DNA of 14,225 bases from positions 1 to 14,225 of the forward strand of contig JACRFM010000040.1 in the NCBI GenBank assembly GCA_016234305.1, in the 5' to 3' direction. Shown piece by piece: positions 1 to 6,278 of the stretch; positions within the stretch are counted from its first letter, which is position 1; every line of letters begins with the position of its first letter. A program made the translations under genes and the position numbers. Below the pieces are notes generated by a model. It did not search any database. It saw only the letters and a program-made list of their open reading frames with translations, and had not been told where the DNA came from. The DNA is from Candidatus Kerfeldbacteria bacterium (GTDB lineage Bacteria; Patescibacteriota; Patescibacteriia; Veblenbacterales; UBA10138).

Positions 1-101
1 TGCGAAGCCGATGGCCATTGGCTGAAGCAATCTCACTATTATTAACCAGATGGCCACGTCGCCCCGATGGCCATCGGGGCTTCCTCGCAATGACAACGAA
101 A
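1..101. repeat. Composite palindromic intergenic repeat, possibly cut by the window edge
   Basis: On the minus strand the block opens with TCATTGCGAGGAAGC and later carries GAGATTGCTTC, the layout of the dispersed 'CATTGCGAGG...GAAGCAATCTC' repeats seen in many bacterial genomes. It holds a perfect palindrome, CCCCGATGGCCATCGGGG (63-80), and a degenerate copy, CCGATGGCCATTGG (8-21). The same GATGGCCATC core recurs at 3542-3561 and, altered, at 6784-6799. No open reading frame fits. The role is unknown; mobile or RNA-level functions are both possible. Confidence 0.6.
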
Positions 102-379
102 GAGTTTAAAGTCATCTATTACAGTTAAATTTCAAGATTTGATATTCTGGGTAAAATTTTAGGCACAGTGATAAAACCTGTGCCTATTGATAAAAATCAA
201 TTGATTATTTGATTATTTTTGAAAAAATTAATTTTTTACTAACCAGTAACTTTTTATTATTCATCCTGTAAGACATTGAATAGCTGTAACCAAATCTACT
301 GAAAGGCCGCTCGGAATATTCAAACGCTATTCCGGTAATGGTTAAATATAAAACAAATAAGTATTCTCGACTCATCATT
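102..379. other. AT-rich intergenic stretch without a recognisable gene
   Basis: No credible coding region is visible. Besides the hairpin at 160-186, there is a smaller stem CGGAATA/TATTCCG (312-318 with 328-334) whose role is unclear. The stretch lies downstream of the minus-strand three-gene cluster and may hold its 3' end. Confidence 0.5.
160..186 (-). terminator. Hairpin, possible terminator of the 380-1565 cluster
   Basis: A perfect 9-bp stem TAGGCACAG/CTGTGCCTA encloses a 9-nt loop. On the minus strand it is followed by AAATTTTACC, so the T-run is short and displaced. It lies about 200 nt past the last stop of the cluster. A terminator is plausible but not demonstrated. Confidence 0.3.
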
Positions 380-859
380 TCATCCTGGAATCACTATTTT
401 GTTCTTAATTGATGGTAACACATGTTCTGTTTTTGGCGGCATAATCGTCTGTATTTTTTGAGGCAATCTAGAATCCTCATCAGTTAAATTCTCAATTTTG
501 ATTTCAGGTGTGTGAACTACTCTCTGAACTTCATTCACATCCAGTAATACACTTTTACTAAACCTTTTCTTGGGAATTTCACACCTTACGACTTTCAATA
601 CTCCGTAACCCTTAAACTCAAAAAGTTCACCTATGACCAAATTACTTCTTAACACTTTAAAAGTGTTATCTTTAACTTTCAAGTCAATCTCTTGGCCGCT
701 GAACAAGGTTTTAAACTTAAATTCATGACCAGAACTTCCGCTTGAAGTGTCATATTCTTGTAAAAAGAAATCAACCTGACACCCCTTTAAAGGCTTAAGA
801 TTCACATTTTGCCCTATGGCATTAACGATAATACAATCATTATTATGGTTATGACTCAT
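380..859 (-). CDS. Hypothetical protein (159 aa), last gene of a three-gene cluster
   Basis: I do not recognise this protein. The start chosen (reading MSHNHNN) has GAGG six bases upstream (TGAGGATAGCCATG); an in-frame ATG 12 nt further upstream overlaps that ribosome site and is less likely. The product is soluble with no signal peptide or membrane segment. The N-terminal two thirds look beta-rich, with alternating hydrophobic strands (residues about 10-105); the last 50 residues are proline- and charge-rich and probably disordered. It starts 27 nt after the preceding gene stops, so the two are probably co-transcribed. No catalytic motif is visible. Confidence 0.65.
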   Translation of the reverse strand: MSHNHNNDCIIVNAIGQNVNLKPLKGCQVDFFLQEYDTSSGSSGHEFKFKTLFSGQEIDLKVKDNTFKVLRSNLVIGELFEFKGYGVLKVVRCEIPKKRFSKSVLLDVNEVQRVVHTPEIKIENLTDEDSRLPQKIQTIMPPKTEHVLPSIKNKIVIPG

Positions 860-886
860 GGCTATCCTCATTTTTATTTTTTGGGA

Positions 887-1180
887 TTAATCATGCTTCC
901 AAATTACGGTAATTACACCAATTTTATTCTTTAATACCTTGGGAAGTTGAAATGTATTGCCAACCATAAAAAACTGACAGTACACAATATCTGATGACCC
1001 ACTTTCAACATCAACAAATTCAATCTGCTGATTAGCCGCACTAACTACTCGCAATTTTAAAAACTTGTATTCTTGTGACGGTAACTGCAGGGTAGTTTCA
1101 AACTCAGCGCCGTTGGGTTGCGAACTGACAAAAACTGCTGCTTTGCCAACAGATGACCAATGATCATTACTGTTTGTCAT
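887..1180 (-). CDS. Hypothetical small beta-rich protein (97 aa)
   Basis: An unrecognised 97-residue protein. The ATG at 1180 is preceded by AGAGG with an 8-base spacer, which supports the start. The sequence alternates hydrophobic and polar residues (for example KFLKLRVVSA and IGVITVIW), suggesting a small all-beta fold; there is one cysteine and no signal peptide or membrane helix. It is the middle gene of a cluster with two other small unknown genes. Immediately upstream (1220-1245) is a 13-bp perfect tandem repeat. The consistent ribosome-site placement argues for a real gene; no function can be assigned. Confidence 0.65.
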   Translation of the reverse strand: MTNSNDHWSSVGKAAVFVSSQPNGAEFETTLQLPSQEYKFLKLRVVSAANQQIEFVDVESGSSDIVYCQFFMVGNTFQLPKVLKNKIGVITVIWKHD

Positions 1181-1219
1181 TTTAGTTTCCTCTTTATAAT
1201 ATGTTGAACAATTTTTATT

Positions 1220-1245
1220 TAATTGATAACATTAATTGATAACAT
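1220..1245. repeat. Perfect 13-bp tandem duplication (TAATTGATAACAT twice)
   Basis: Two head-to-tail identical copies, 1220-1232 and 1233-1245, fill the short gap between the first and second genes of the unknown cluster, just past the stop codon at 1248. It could be a slippage product or a paired protein-binding site affecting the downstream gene. Confidence 0.85.
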
Positions 1246-1247
1246 TG

Positions 1248-1565
1248 TTAAATCGCCTTTTTTGGCACTCTGCCGATCCTGGTAATTTTAGCTAAATTAC
1301 CGTTCAGAATGGCCGACAAGTGAATTGTCTGGCCTTTTTTAAAACGCTTAATATCAAATAGAGTATCTTCAGTAAGTTTTTCTGTTGATATAGTTGTAAA
1401 CTTTAGCGCTTTTGTACCAGCTGCCAAGGCAGCGGAAAGAGCCAAAAATTTACGCGACTCGGATAATGGCTCAATAGTTACAATAAACTTGTCATCTGGA
1501 GATAAATCCTCAATATAAACCGTTCCAATTACCGGAATTGAGTGGGGTATTGTTGTCTTTCCCAT
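1248..1565 (-). CDS. Hypothetical protein (105 aa), first gene of the three-gene cluster
   Basis: I do not recognise this protein. The longest frame would begin at a TTG (1592), but the ATG at 1565 has AAAGGTG about seven bases upstream and lies about 44 nt after the predicted transcription start, so the 105-residue form (MGKTTIPHS...) is preferred. The protein is basic toward its C terminus, beta-rich, and lacks a signal peptide or membrane helix. The segment around residues 72-100 (GQTIHLSAILNG...ITRIGR) has a small-barrel look, but that is only an impression. A consensus promoter drives this gene and probably the next two. Confidence 0.65.
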   Translation of the reverse strand: MGKTTIPHSIPVIGTVYIEDLSPDDKFIVTIEPLSESRKFLALSAALAAGTKALKFTTISTEKLTEDTLFDIKRFKKGQTIHLSAILNGNLAKITRIGRVPKKAI

Positions 1566-1616
1566 TTTATTCACCTTTGGCTTGTTAAACAAACGTTTTT
1601 TATTTAATAACCAAAT

Positions 1617-1644
1617 ATTATATCAGGCACTAACGAATTGTCAA
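1617..1644 (-). promoter_or_regulatory. Consensus sigma-70 promoter of the three-gene cluster
   Basis: On the minus strand TTGACA (1639-1644) and TATAAT (1617-1622) are separated by 16 bp; both hexamers are exact consensus. The expected start of transcription is near 1609, giving a leader of about 44 nt before the ATG at 1565. Confidence 0.8.
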
Positions 1645-1669
1645 GGAACGGTTTAATTAGGGTGTAGAC

Positions 1670-1688
1670 AGTAGGCAGTAGGGTGTAG
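1670..1688 (+). repeat. Left inverted repeat flanking the four-helix-bundle gene
   Basis: AGTAGGCAGTAGGGTGTAG here is the inverted counterpart of 2062-2080, matching at 18 of 19 positions. The surrounding bases (1657-1690) are further GTAG/GTAGGG repeats. It starts only a few bases past the end of the gene. Confidence 0.75.
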
Positions 1689-1693
1689 GGAAA

Positions 1694-2047
1694 TTAATCT
1701 TTTAGTTTTGCAATAATGGTATTTAGCATTTTTAAAACTTCCTCTAATATAATTTGACTGGATTTGATATCAACTACTTTATACTGTCTTTCTACAATAA
1801 TAAGTTGGGTTTCTAATTCAGCGGCTGAACCAAAGGCAATTGCTAAAAAATGTCTATACTCGGTCTTATGGTTACGACGATAACCTTCGGCTATATTGGA
1901 CGGAATTGACACGGACGCACGACGCGTTTGCGAAACTAAACCAAATTGTTCGTCTTTAGGTAATTGTTTTGTTAAAATATAAACTTCATTAACTAAATCT
2001 ATACTCTTTTGCCATACCAGCAAATCTTTATAAGAATTCAGTGCCAT
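1694..2047 (-). CDS. Four-helix bundle protein (S23 / 23S rRNA intervening-sequence-protein family)
   Basis: The 117-residue length, the opening YKDLLVWQKSIDL and the conserved QFGLVSQTRRASVSIPSNIAEG followed by YRR (residues 35-58) are typical of the S23/IVP four-helix bundle family. Members are encoded in intervening sequences of 23S rRNA genes and as stand-alone genes; the molecular function is not settled, though nucleic-acid association is often proposed. The start is well supported: AAAGGAGG lies just upstream of the ATG. The gene is bracketed by a 19-bp inverted repeat (1670-1688 and 2062-2080), which suggests a movable or inserted cassette rather than an operon partner of its neighbours. 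Confidence 0.9.
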   Translation of the reverse strand: MALNSYKDLLVWQKSIDLVNEVYILTKQLPKDEQFGLVSQTRRASVSIPSNIAEGYRRNHKTEYRHFLAIAFGSAAELETQLIIVERQYKVVDIKSSQIILEEVLKMLNTIIAKLKD

Positions 2048-2061
2048 ATATCCCCTCCTTT

Positions 2062-2080
2062 CTACTCCCTACTGCCTACT
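2062..2080 (-). repeat. Right inverted repeat flanking the four-helix-bundle gene
   Basis: CTACTCCCTACTGCCTACT is the reverse complement (18/19) of 1670-1688. It sits a few bases upstream of the strong ribosome site of the gene, so any RNA covering the whole unit could close into a stem with the gene in the loop. Confidence 0.75.
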
Positions 2081-2082
2081 CC

Positions 2083-2373
2083 CTAACTAGTTTTAAAACC
2101 GATTTCCGGCGTGTTAGTAGCTCCCTCTTCCACCTTGCCAAACTGCTCTTCGTACTTTTTCACGTTATCAAGCAATGCACTGGCCAAACGCTTGGTGTGA
2201 GCCGGCGAAAGATACACCCGCGCGGCCACTATACCCTGCGGCGGCATCATACTCATAAAATCTATGACGAATTCCTCTTTGGTGTGGGCGATTTGCGCCA
2301 AATTGGCATAGACGCCTTTTAAAACTTCATCGGTAATTTTGACTTGGATTGGTTGGGGTTGTGGTTCTGGCAT
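2083..2373 (-). CDS. DUF3467-type protein (96 aa)
   Basis: The core (residues about 8-80: IQVKITDEVLKGVYANLA, EEFVIDFMS, ARVYLSPAHTKRLASALLDNVKKYEEQFG) matches the pattern I associate with DUF3467, a small family of unknown function. The first seven residues are a proline/glutamine run and the last 15 look flexible. There is no signal peptide or membrane segment. The ATG at 2373 has no clear ribosome site, and the AT-rich upstream region (2374-2460) offers only weak promoter candidates. Family assignment is from remembered sequence pattern, not from a search. Confidence 0.75.
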   Translation of the reverse strand: MPEPQPQPIQVKITDEVLKGVYANLAQIAHTKEEFVIDFMSMMPPQGIVAARVYLSPAHTKRLASALLDNVKKYEEQFGKVEEGATNTPEIGFKTS

Positions 2374-2434
2374 AATAAAATAGAATTAAGAATCAGGAAT
2401 TATGAATTAAGAATAAAATTTATAATTTTAGTAA

Positions 2435-2458
2435 TTTCCTATTTAGGCAAGTAGGAAA
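2435..2458 (-). terminator. Weak hairpin downstream of the HD-domain gene
   Basis: TTTCCTA/TAGGAAA forms a 7-bp stem around a 10-nt loop, directly after the stop of the HD-domain gene on the minus strand. The following bases (TTACTAAAATT) are only mildly U-rich. It may serve as a weak terminator; confidence is low. Confidence 0.3.
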
Positions 2459-2464
2459 GTAGTG

Positions 2465-3049
2465 CTAAGTGTCCTTATAAAACTTATTTAAATATTTAAC
2501 ACATTTTTGATACATAGGCTTAGCATAAGCCTTGGCTTGGCGAGATGTTATCCGGCCATACATCCAATCAAACTTTTTAAATATATCATCTGAAGCCAGG
2601 CTTCCACTTCTATGAAATTTTAAAAATAATGGCCCCTGATTTTCAAGAAAACTGATACTATCAGCATCTTTTAAAAGATTCTGCCAATAATTACCGCCAT
2701 ACTCATGTCCAGAAATCATCATTTTAACTTTTTTAATAAGTGCCCCAGGAGCACGCTCTTTTTTTAAAAATTCTTCCACCTTAAACGCTCCGGCGCGCCC
2801 ATGAGCAGCAGAAAATGACCGCTGGAGAAAATAAGCCTTGCCATTTTTTTGCCATTTTGACCTGGAAATAGGAAAAGCTCGTTCTATATCATGCGCCACG
2901 GCCGCAATCAACATGGCTTCATCCGCCTTAGAGTCAAGCTTTTTTAACCAATAAACCGTACGCCAAAAATGCCGCAACTCATCGCTAAACTTGCCTTTCT
3001 TGGCAAATGACTCTTTAACAAACTTTTTTACTTTGGGATAGTAGTGCAT
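2465..3049 (-). CDS. HD-domain protein (putative metal-dependent phosphohydrolase, 194 aa)
   Basis: The protein carries the HD-superfamily signature: H27, the H53-D54 doublet in AAVAHDIERAF, H83, H115 (SGHEYGG) and D130 (LKDADSISFLE), which together resemble the metal-binding set of HD phosphohydrolases. The substrate cannot be deduced; nucleotides or phosphate esters are usual in the superfamily. The reading frame stays open to 3136, but that 29-residue extension is translated dispersed repeat (3064-3096), so the ATG at 3049 (MHYYPKVKKF) is preferred. It lacks a good ribosome site, perhaps because the repeat has inserted just upstream. It is cytoplasmic, with no membrane helix. Confidence 0.75.
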   Translation of the reverse strand: MHYYPKVKKFVKESFAKKGKFSDELRHFWRTVYWLKKLDSKADEAMLIAAVAHDIERAFPISRSKWQKNGKAYFLQRSFSAAHGRAGAFKVEEFLKKERAPGALIKKVKMMISGHEYGGNYWQNLLKDADSISFLENQGPLFLKFHRSGSLASDDIFKKFDWMYGRITSRQAKAYAKPMYQKCVKYLNKFYKDT

Positions 3050-3069
3050 ATTTTCTAGAGATTTTCTGG

Positions 3070-3091
3070 ATTCCGGCTCAGTGGCCGGAAT
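3070..3091. repeat. dRS3-like palindromic repeat, copy 1
   Basis: ATTCCGGC, a 6-nt loop and GCCGGAAT form a perfect 8-bp stem, flanked by CTGG on the left and GACA on the right. The unit is an inverted version of the copy at 3135-3154 (TGTCATTCC...GGAATCCAGA). Its translation creates the spurious N-terminal extension of the HD-domain frame. Confidence 0.75.
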
Positions 3092-3134
3092 GACACATGT
3101 ATTCTTTATTATCTTTCTATCTGTTCTATCTGTC

Positions 3135-3154
3135 ATTCCCGCGCAAGCGGGAAT
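3135..3154. repeat. dRS3-like palindromic repeat, copy 2 (ATTCCC-N8-GGGAAT)
   Basis: ATTCCCGC, GCAA loop, GCGGGAAT. The ATTCCC-N8-GGGAAT layout is that of the dRS3 repeats described in Neisseria and of look-alikes in many genomes. A degenerate arm (GGGAATGACG, 3210-3219) follows. Orientation is opposite to copy 1. Confidence 0.75.
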
Positions 3155-3229
3155 CCAGAAATACTTTTCTAAATTTCCCCTTCGCCGCCATTAGCTGGGC
3201 AAGCAAGTTGGGAATGACGTTAATAATAA

Positions 3230-3520
3230 TTAAATCAAACCATCATATAAATCACGCCAATTATGATTATTATTCTCTATTAATTTTAATTTCCAGGCGC
3301 GATTCCATTTTTTAAACTGTTTTTCTCGGATAATAGTTTCTCTTATGTCCGAAGTCTGCTCATAATATACCAAGTGATGAATATTGTATTTGGAAGTAAA
3401 TCCGGAAATTAAATTATGTTTATGTTCATATACACGACGTACTAAATTATTCGTTACACCTATATATAAAGTACCGTTACGACCACTGGCCAGTATATAA
3501 ATATAATATTTACCCTCCAT
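3230..3520 (-). CDS. GIY-YIG nuclease-family protein (96 aa)
   Basis: The single-domain layout fits small GIY-YIG proteins of the UPF0213/YhbQ type: YYIYIL near the N terminus (the GIY strand), LYIGVTNNLVRRVYEHK (the YIG strand and the basic helix) and REKQFKKWNRAWKLKLIE, which carries the glutamate-containing helix. Such proteins are putative structure-specific DNA endonucleases; biological roles of the small stand-alone forms are poorly defined. The ATG at 3520 lacks a ribosome site. The gene is hemmed in by palindromic repeats (3135-3219 on one side, 3540-3563 on the other), which suggests a recombination-prone locus. It is not visibly linked to dnaK. Confidence 0.85.
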   Translation of the reverse strand: MEGKYYIYILASGRNGTLYIGVTNNLVRRVYEHKHNLISGFTSKYNIHHLVYYEQTSDIRETIIREKQFKKWNRAWKLKLIENNNHNWRDLYDGLI

Positions 3521-3539
3521 AGTTATTTACTTTTCCACA

Positions 3540-3563
3540 TTCCCCCGATGGCCATCGGGGGAA
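3540..3563. repeat. Perfect 24-bp palindrome with GATGGCCATC core
   Basis: TTCCCCCGATGG followed by CCATCGGGGGAA is fully self-complementary. It lies between the end of dnaK (3585) and the GIY-YIG gene start (3520). It belongs with the palindromes at 8-21 and 63-80. It might serve as a transcription barrier after dnaK, but no T-run follows on the minus strand. Confidence 0.8.
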
Positions 3564-3584
3564 CGACAATTGTTAATGTTGAGT

Positions 3585-5519
3585 TTATTTCTTCACTTCC
3601 TCATACTGCCCCTGAATTGGCTCCTCTGGTTTGGCGTTACCAGATTGCTCGGTCTGCTCACCACCGGCTGATTGCCCATCATTGCCTGTGGAAGACCCAC
3701 CGGCGCCGGACGCGGCTTGTTGTGCTTTATACATGGCCTCACCAATCTTTATGACGGATTGTTGCAAAGCGTCCAAAGCCGCTTTAATGGCCGCTACGTC
3801 ATCACTATCTTTTACTTTTCTAACCTCAGCTAACTTGCCCTCCACTTCGGTTTTAATATCAGCCGGCACTTTATCACCCTGGTCTTTTAACATTTTCTCG
3901 GTTTGATAAACCGTGGATTCAGCCACATTTTTCATATCTACGAGCTCGCGCTTCTTTTTATCTTCCTCGGCATGCACTTCAGCTTCTTTTTTCATTTTCT
4001 CTACTTCGTCCTTGGACAAACCGCTGGAGGCTGTAATCGTAATTTTTTGTTCGCGATTAGTGGCCTTATCTTTGGCCTTGACTGATAAAATACCATTGGC
4101 GTCAATATCAAACGACACTTCCACCTGCGGCAGGCCGCGGGGCGCCGGCGGAATACCGTCTAAAATAAACCGGCCTAAAGTTTTATTGTCGCGCGCAAAT
4201 TCGCGTTCGCCTTGCAAAACATGAATCTCCACACTAGTCTGCCCATCAGCCGCCGTAGAAAATATTTGGCTCTTGGAAGTAGGCACCGTGCTGTTACGCT
4301 CAATCAAGCGAGTCATCACGCCGCCCAACGTTTCTATACCCAAGCTAAGCGGCGTTACGTCAAGCAACAACACGTCACGCACTTCACCCTGCAGTACACC
4401 GCCCTGCACGGCTGCTCCAACCGCCACCACCTCGTCAGGATTAACTGACACGTTCGGCTTTTTGCCAAAAAACTTTTCCACCGTCTGAAGCACCAGCGGC
4501 ATGCGGGTCATACCGCCGACCAGCACCACTTCATTAATATCCCCTACTTTCATGCCAGCGTCAGCCAAAGCTTTTTTAGTCGGCTCCAAAGTTTTTTCCA
4601 CCAAGTCACCCACCAATTCCTCCAGCTTAGCGCGAGTCATTTTCATAACCAAGTGTTTCGGACCATTGGCGTCGGAGGTAATAAAAGGCTGATTAATTTC
4701 CGTTTCCATGGCCGTGGATAATTCAATTTTGGCTTTTTCCGCCGCTTCTTTAACGCGCTGCAAGGCCAGGGGGTCGCGAGACAAATCCACGCCGTTCTCG
4801 CGGCCGAAAATATCAACTATGTAATGAATTATTTTTTGGTCAAAATCATCACCCCCGAGGTGCGTATCACCATTAGTGGCTTTAACTTCAACCGTATCAG
4901 CCGACACTTCCAAAATAGAAATATCAAAAGTGCCGCCACCCAGGTCGTAGACCGCGATTATCTCGTCTTTTTTCCGGTCAAAGCCATAAGCCAAGGCCGC
5001 CGCCGTAGGTTCGTTAATAATGCGTTTAACATTTAAGCCGGCAATCTCGCCTGCGTCTTTAGTGGCTTGGCGCTGCGAATCGTCAAAATAGGCCGGCACC
5101 GTAATAACAGCTTCAGTAATCTTTTCACCCAAACGTTCTTCCGCGTCAGCTTTCATTTTTTGCAAAACCATGGCGGAAATTTCCTGCGGACTATATTCCT
5201 TGTTGCTCATCACCACTTTCACGCCATCGCCAGCTTTGACCATTTTAAACGGCAAAACCTTAAGGTCGCGCTGTACTTCCGGGTCGTCCCACCTACGGCC
5301 AATGAGCCGCTTAATGGAATAAAGCGTGTTTTCCGGATTAGTCACGGCCTGGCGCTTAGCTAGTAGCCCGACTAAGCGTTCGCCGGCTTTGGACACCGCC
5401 ACTACCGAGGGTGTGGTGCGCGCGCCTTCTTTATTTTCCAAAACCTTGGGCTGGCCACCTTCAATAATAGCCATACAGGAGTTGGTTGTGCCTAAGTCAA
5501 TGCCTAATATTTTTGACAT
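3585..5519 (-). CDS. dnaK: Chaperone protein DnaK (Hsp70)
   Basis: A full-length Hsp70 of 644 residues. The nucleotide-binding domain shows the phosphate-1 motif IDLGTTNSC (7-15), phosphate-2 DLGGGTFDI (192-200) and the adenosine motif VVLVGGMTR (331-339). The interdomain linker DVLLLDVTP is at 382-390, followed by the substrate-binding beta domain, the helical lid and a Gly/Ser/Gln-rich tail ending EEVKK. It works as an ATP-dependent cytoplasmic foldase with DnaJ and GrpE; grpE is about 1.5 kb away, while dnaJ is not in this window. The ATG has no Shine-Dalgarno sequence, and a TATAAT at 5540-5545 would give a leader of only about 14 nt. No CIRCE lies upstream. Confidence 0.98.
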   Translation of the reverse strand: MSKILGIDLGTTNSCMAIIEGGQPKVLENKEGARTTPSVVAVSKAGERLVGLLAKRQAVTNPENTLYSIKRLIGRRWDDPEVQRDLKVLPFKMVKAGDGVKVVMSNKEYSPQEISAMVLQKMKADAEERLGEKITEAVITVPAYFDDSQRQATKDAGEIAGLNVKRIINEPTAAALAYGFDRKKDEIIAVYDLGGGTFDISILEVSADTVEVKATNGDTHLGGDDFDQKIIHYIVDIFGRENGVDLSRDPLALQRVKEAAEKAKIELSTAMETEINQPFITSDANGPKHLVMKMTRAKLEELVGDLVEKTLEPTKKALADAGMKVGDINEVVLVGGMTRMPLVLQTVEKFFGKKPNVSVNPDEVVAVGAAVQGGVLQGEVRDVLLLDVTPLSLGIETLGGVMTRLIERNSTVPTSKSQIFSTAADGQTSVEIHVLQGEREFARDNKTLGRFILDGIPPAPRGLPQVEVSFDIDANGILSVKAKDKATNREQKITITASSGLSKDEVEKMKKEAEVHAEEDKKKRELVDMKNVAESTVYQTEKMLKDQGDKVPADIKTEVEGKLAEVRKVKDSDDVAAIKAALDALQQSVIKIGEAMYKAQQAASGAGGSSTGNDGQSAGGEQTEQSGNAKPEEPIQGQYEEVKK

Positions 5520-5539
5520 ATATTTTCTATGGATTAATT

Positions 5540-5568
5540 ATTATAATTTGACAAATTAATTAGCAACT
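5540..5568 (-). promoter_or_regulatory. Possible dnaK promoter (good -10, poor -35)
   Basis: TATAAT on the minus strand (5540-5545) lies about 21 bp before the dnaK ATG. At 17 bp spacing the -35 position reads AGTTGC (5563-5568), a poor match. The resulting transcript would be almost leaderless, which agrees with the missing ribosome site. No CIRCE or other clear operator is visible. Confidence 0.45.
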
Positions 5569-5576
5569 AAGATAGT
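5548..5576 (+). promoter_or_regulatory. Promoter of the divergent membrane-protein gene
   Basis: TTGACA (5548-5553, exact) and GATAGT (5571-5576) are 17 bp apart on the plus strand. The expected start is near 5583, just before the ribosome site. It overlaps the dnaK promoter region, so the two may interfere. Confidence 0.55.
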
Positions 5577-5599
5577 TACAAATCAAAACGGAGGTAACA

Positions 5600-6019
5600 A
5601 TGCATCTTAACACACGGGTTTACCACGACTTAAGTTGGGGAGGCAGAGCTACCCTACTTATTCTGTTTATGTTTATGGTAAATAGCGGCTTGGTGCTATT
5701 ATTTTTCAAAATGGAAAATGTTGATGTTAATGCCGAACCAGAAAAATTAATAGGACCAGTATTACTAATCGTTGTTTCACTTTTCCTCAATTATAAACTT
5801 AGAATCCACTGTCGTAAAAAAGATAACTATTCCTGGAAGCGGGCGGCGGTTAACTTTGCTTATAATTTTTTTACCATCTTAGGCCTAATCTGCCTGGCTT
5901 ACTGGGATGGTAAAATTAATTACTACATAGTAGCTTACGCTCTATTAATTTCCTATTTCTTTATAAATTCCACATTTGAATTTGGAAAAAAGGAAACTGT
6001 AAATGACTTTGGGAAATAA
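5600..6019 (+). CDS. Small four-helix membrane protein of unknown function (139 aa)
   Basis: This is the only plus-strand gene. The ATG follows a strong ribosome site (CGGAGGTAACAATG). Four hydrophobic stretches are visible at residues about 17-36, 50-64, 83-101 and 106-122, with short charged loops (KLRIHCRKKDNYSWKR at 66-81), so it is an integral membrane protein. I do not recognise a family. It has its own promoter (5548-5576) and a good terminator (6042-6082), so it is a separate one-gene unit wedged between dnaK and hsp20 in the chaperone region. Whether it has a stress role is unknown. Confidence 0.75.
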   Translation: MHLNTRVYHDLSWGGRATLLILFMFMVNSGLVLLFFKMENVDVNAEPEKLIGPVLLIVVSLFLNYKLRIHCRKKDNYSWKRAAVNFAYNFFTILGLICLAYWDGKINYYIVAYALLISYFFINSTFEFGKKETVNDFGK

Positions 6020-6041
6020 ACTTAAAAAACATTTTTGAGTG

Positions 6042-6082
6042 ATTGGTCTTGTAATCATATTTACGAGACCAATTTTATTTTC
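6042..6082 (+). terminator. Rho-independent terminator of the membrane-protein gene
   Basis: ATTGGTCTTGTAA (6042-6054) pairs with TTACGAGACCAAT (6061-6073) as a 13-bp stem with one G-T pair and a 6-nt loop, followed by TTTTATTTTCTT. It begins 22 nt after the stop codon. Confidence 0.85.
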
Positions 6083-6278
6083 TTGCTCCAGCCGAGGGCT
6101 AAACAATTTTAGCCACCGGCCCGAGCGCCCGACCCTTTAATAGAGAAATCGGGCGACCCACTTTATCCCAGTACTAGAAGGCCAAAACTTACAAATAGAG
6201 AATAGCTGGTCCTCAGTACGGGATTTCGGCACTCCTGAAATCCTAAAGTTAACAAAGTAGATTAGATTATGAAGTGCC
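6083..6278. other. Structured non-coding stretch downstream of hsp20
   Basis: There is no gene here but a run of potential hairpins: GCCG/CGGC around GGCTAAA/TTTAGCC (6091-6120), CGCCCGA/TCGGGCG (6126-6155), a long imperfect stem around AGTACT/AGTAC (6167-6184 with 6207-6222) and GGATTTC/GAAATCC (6221-6243). This may be the folded 3' region of the hsp20 transcript, a small RNA, or remnants of repeats. The sequence GTTAACAAAGTAGATTA (6249-6265) resembles one terminus of the CCCAGTA elements. Confidence 0.45.

Noticed and set aside
1..101. The palindromic block at the left edge as a CRISPR array
   Set aside because: There is no regular repeat-spacer spacing; the repeats are palindromic and of different lengths.
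1670..2080. The four-helix-bundle unit as an intervening sequence within a 23S rRNA gene
   Set aside because: No rRNA-like sequence flanks it; its neighbours are protein genes.
3631..5363. Several plus-strand frames opposite dnaK
   Set aside because: They are antisense shadows of a full-length, well-conserved dnaK gene, with no ribosome sites or domains.
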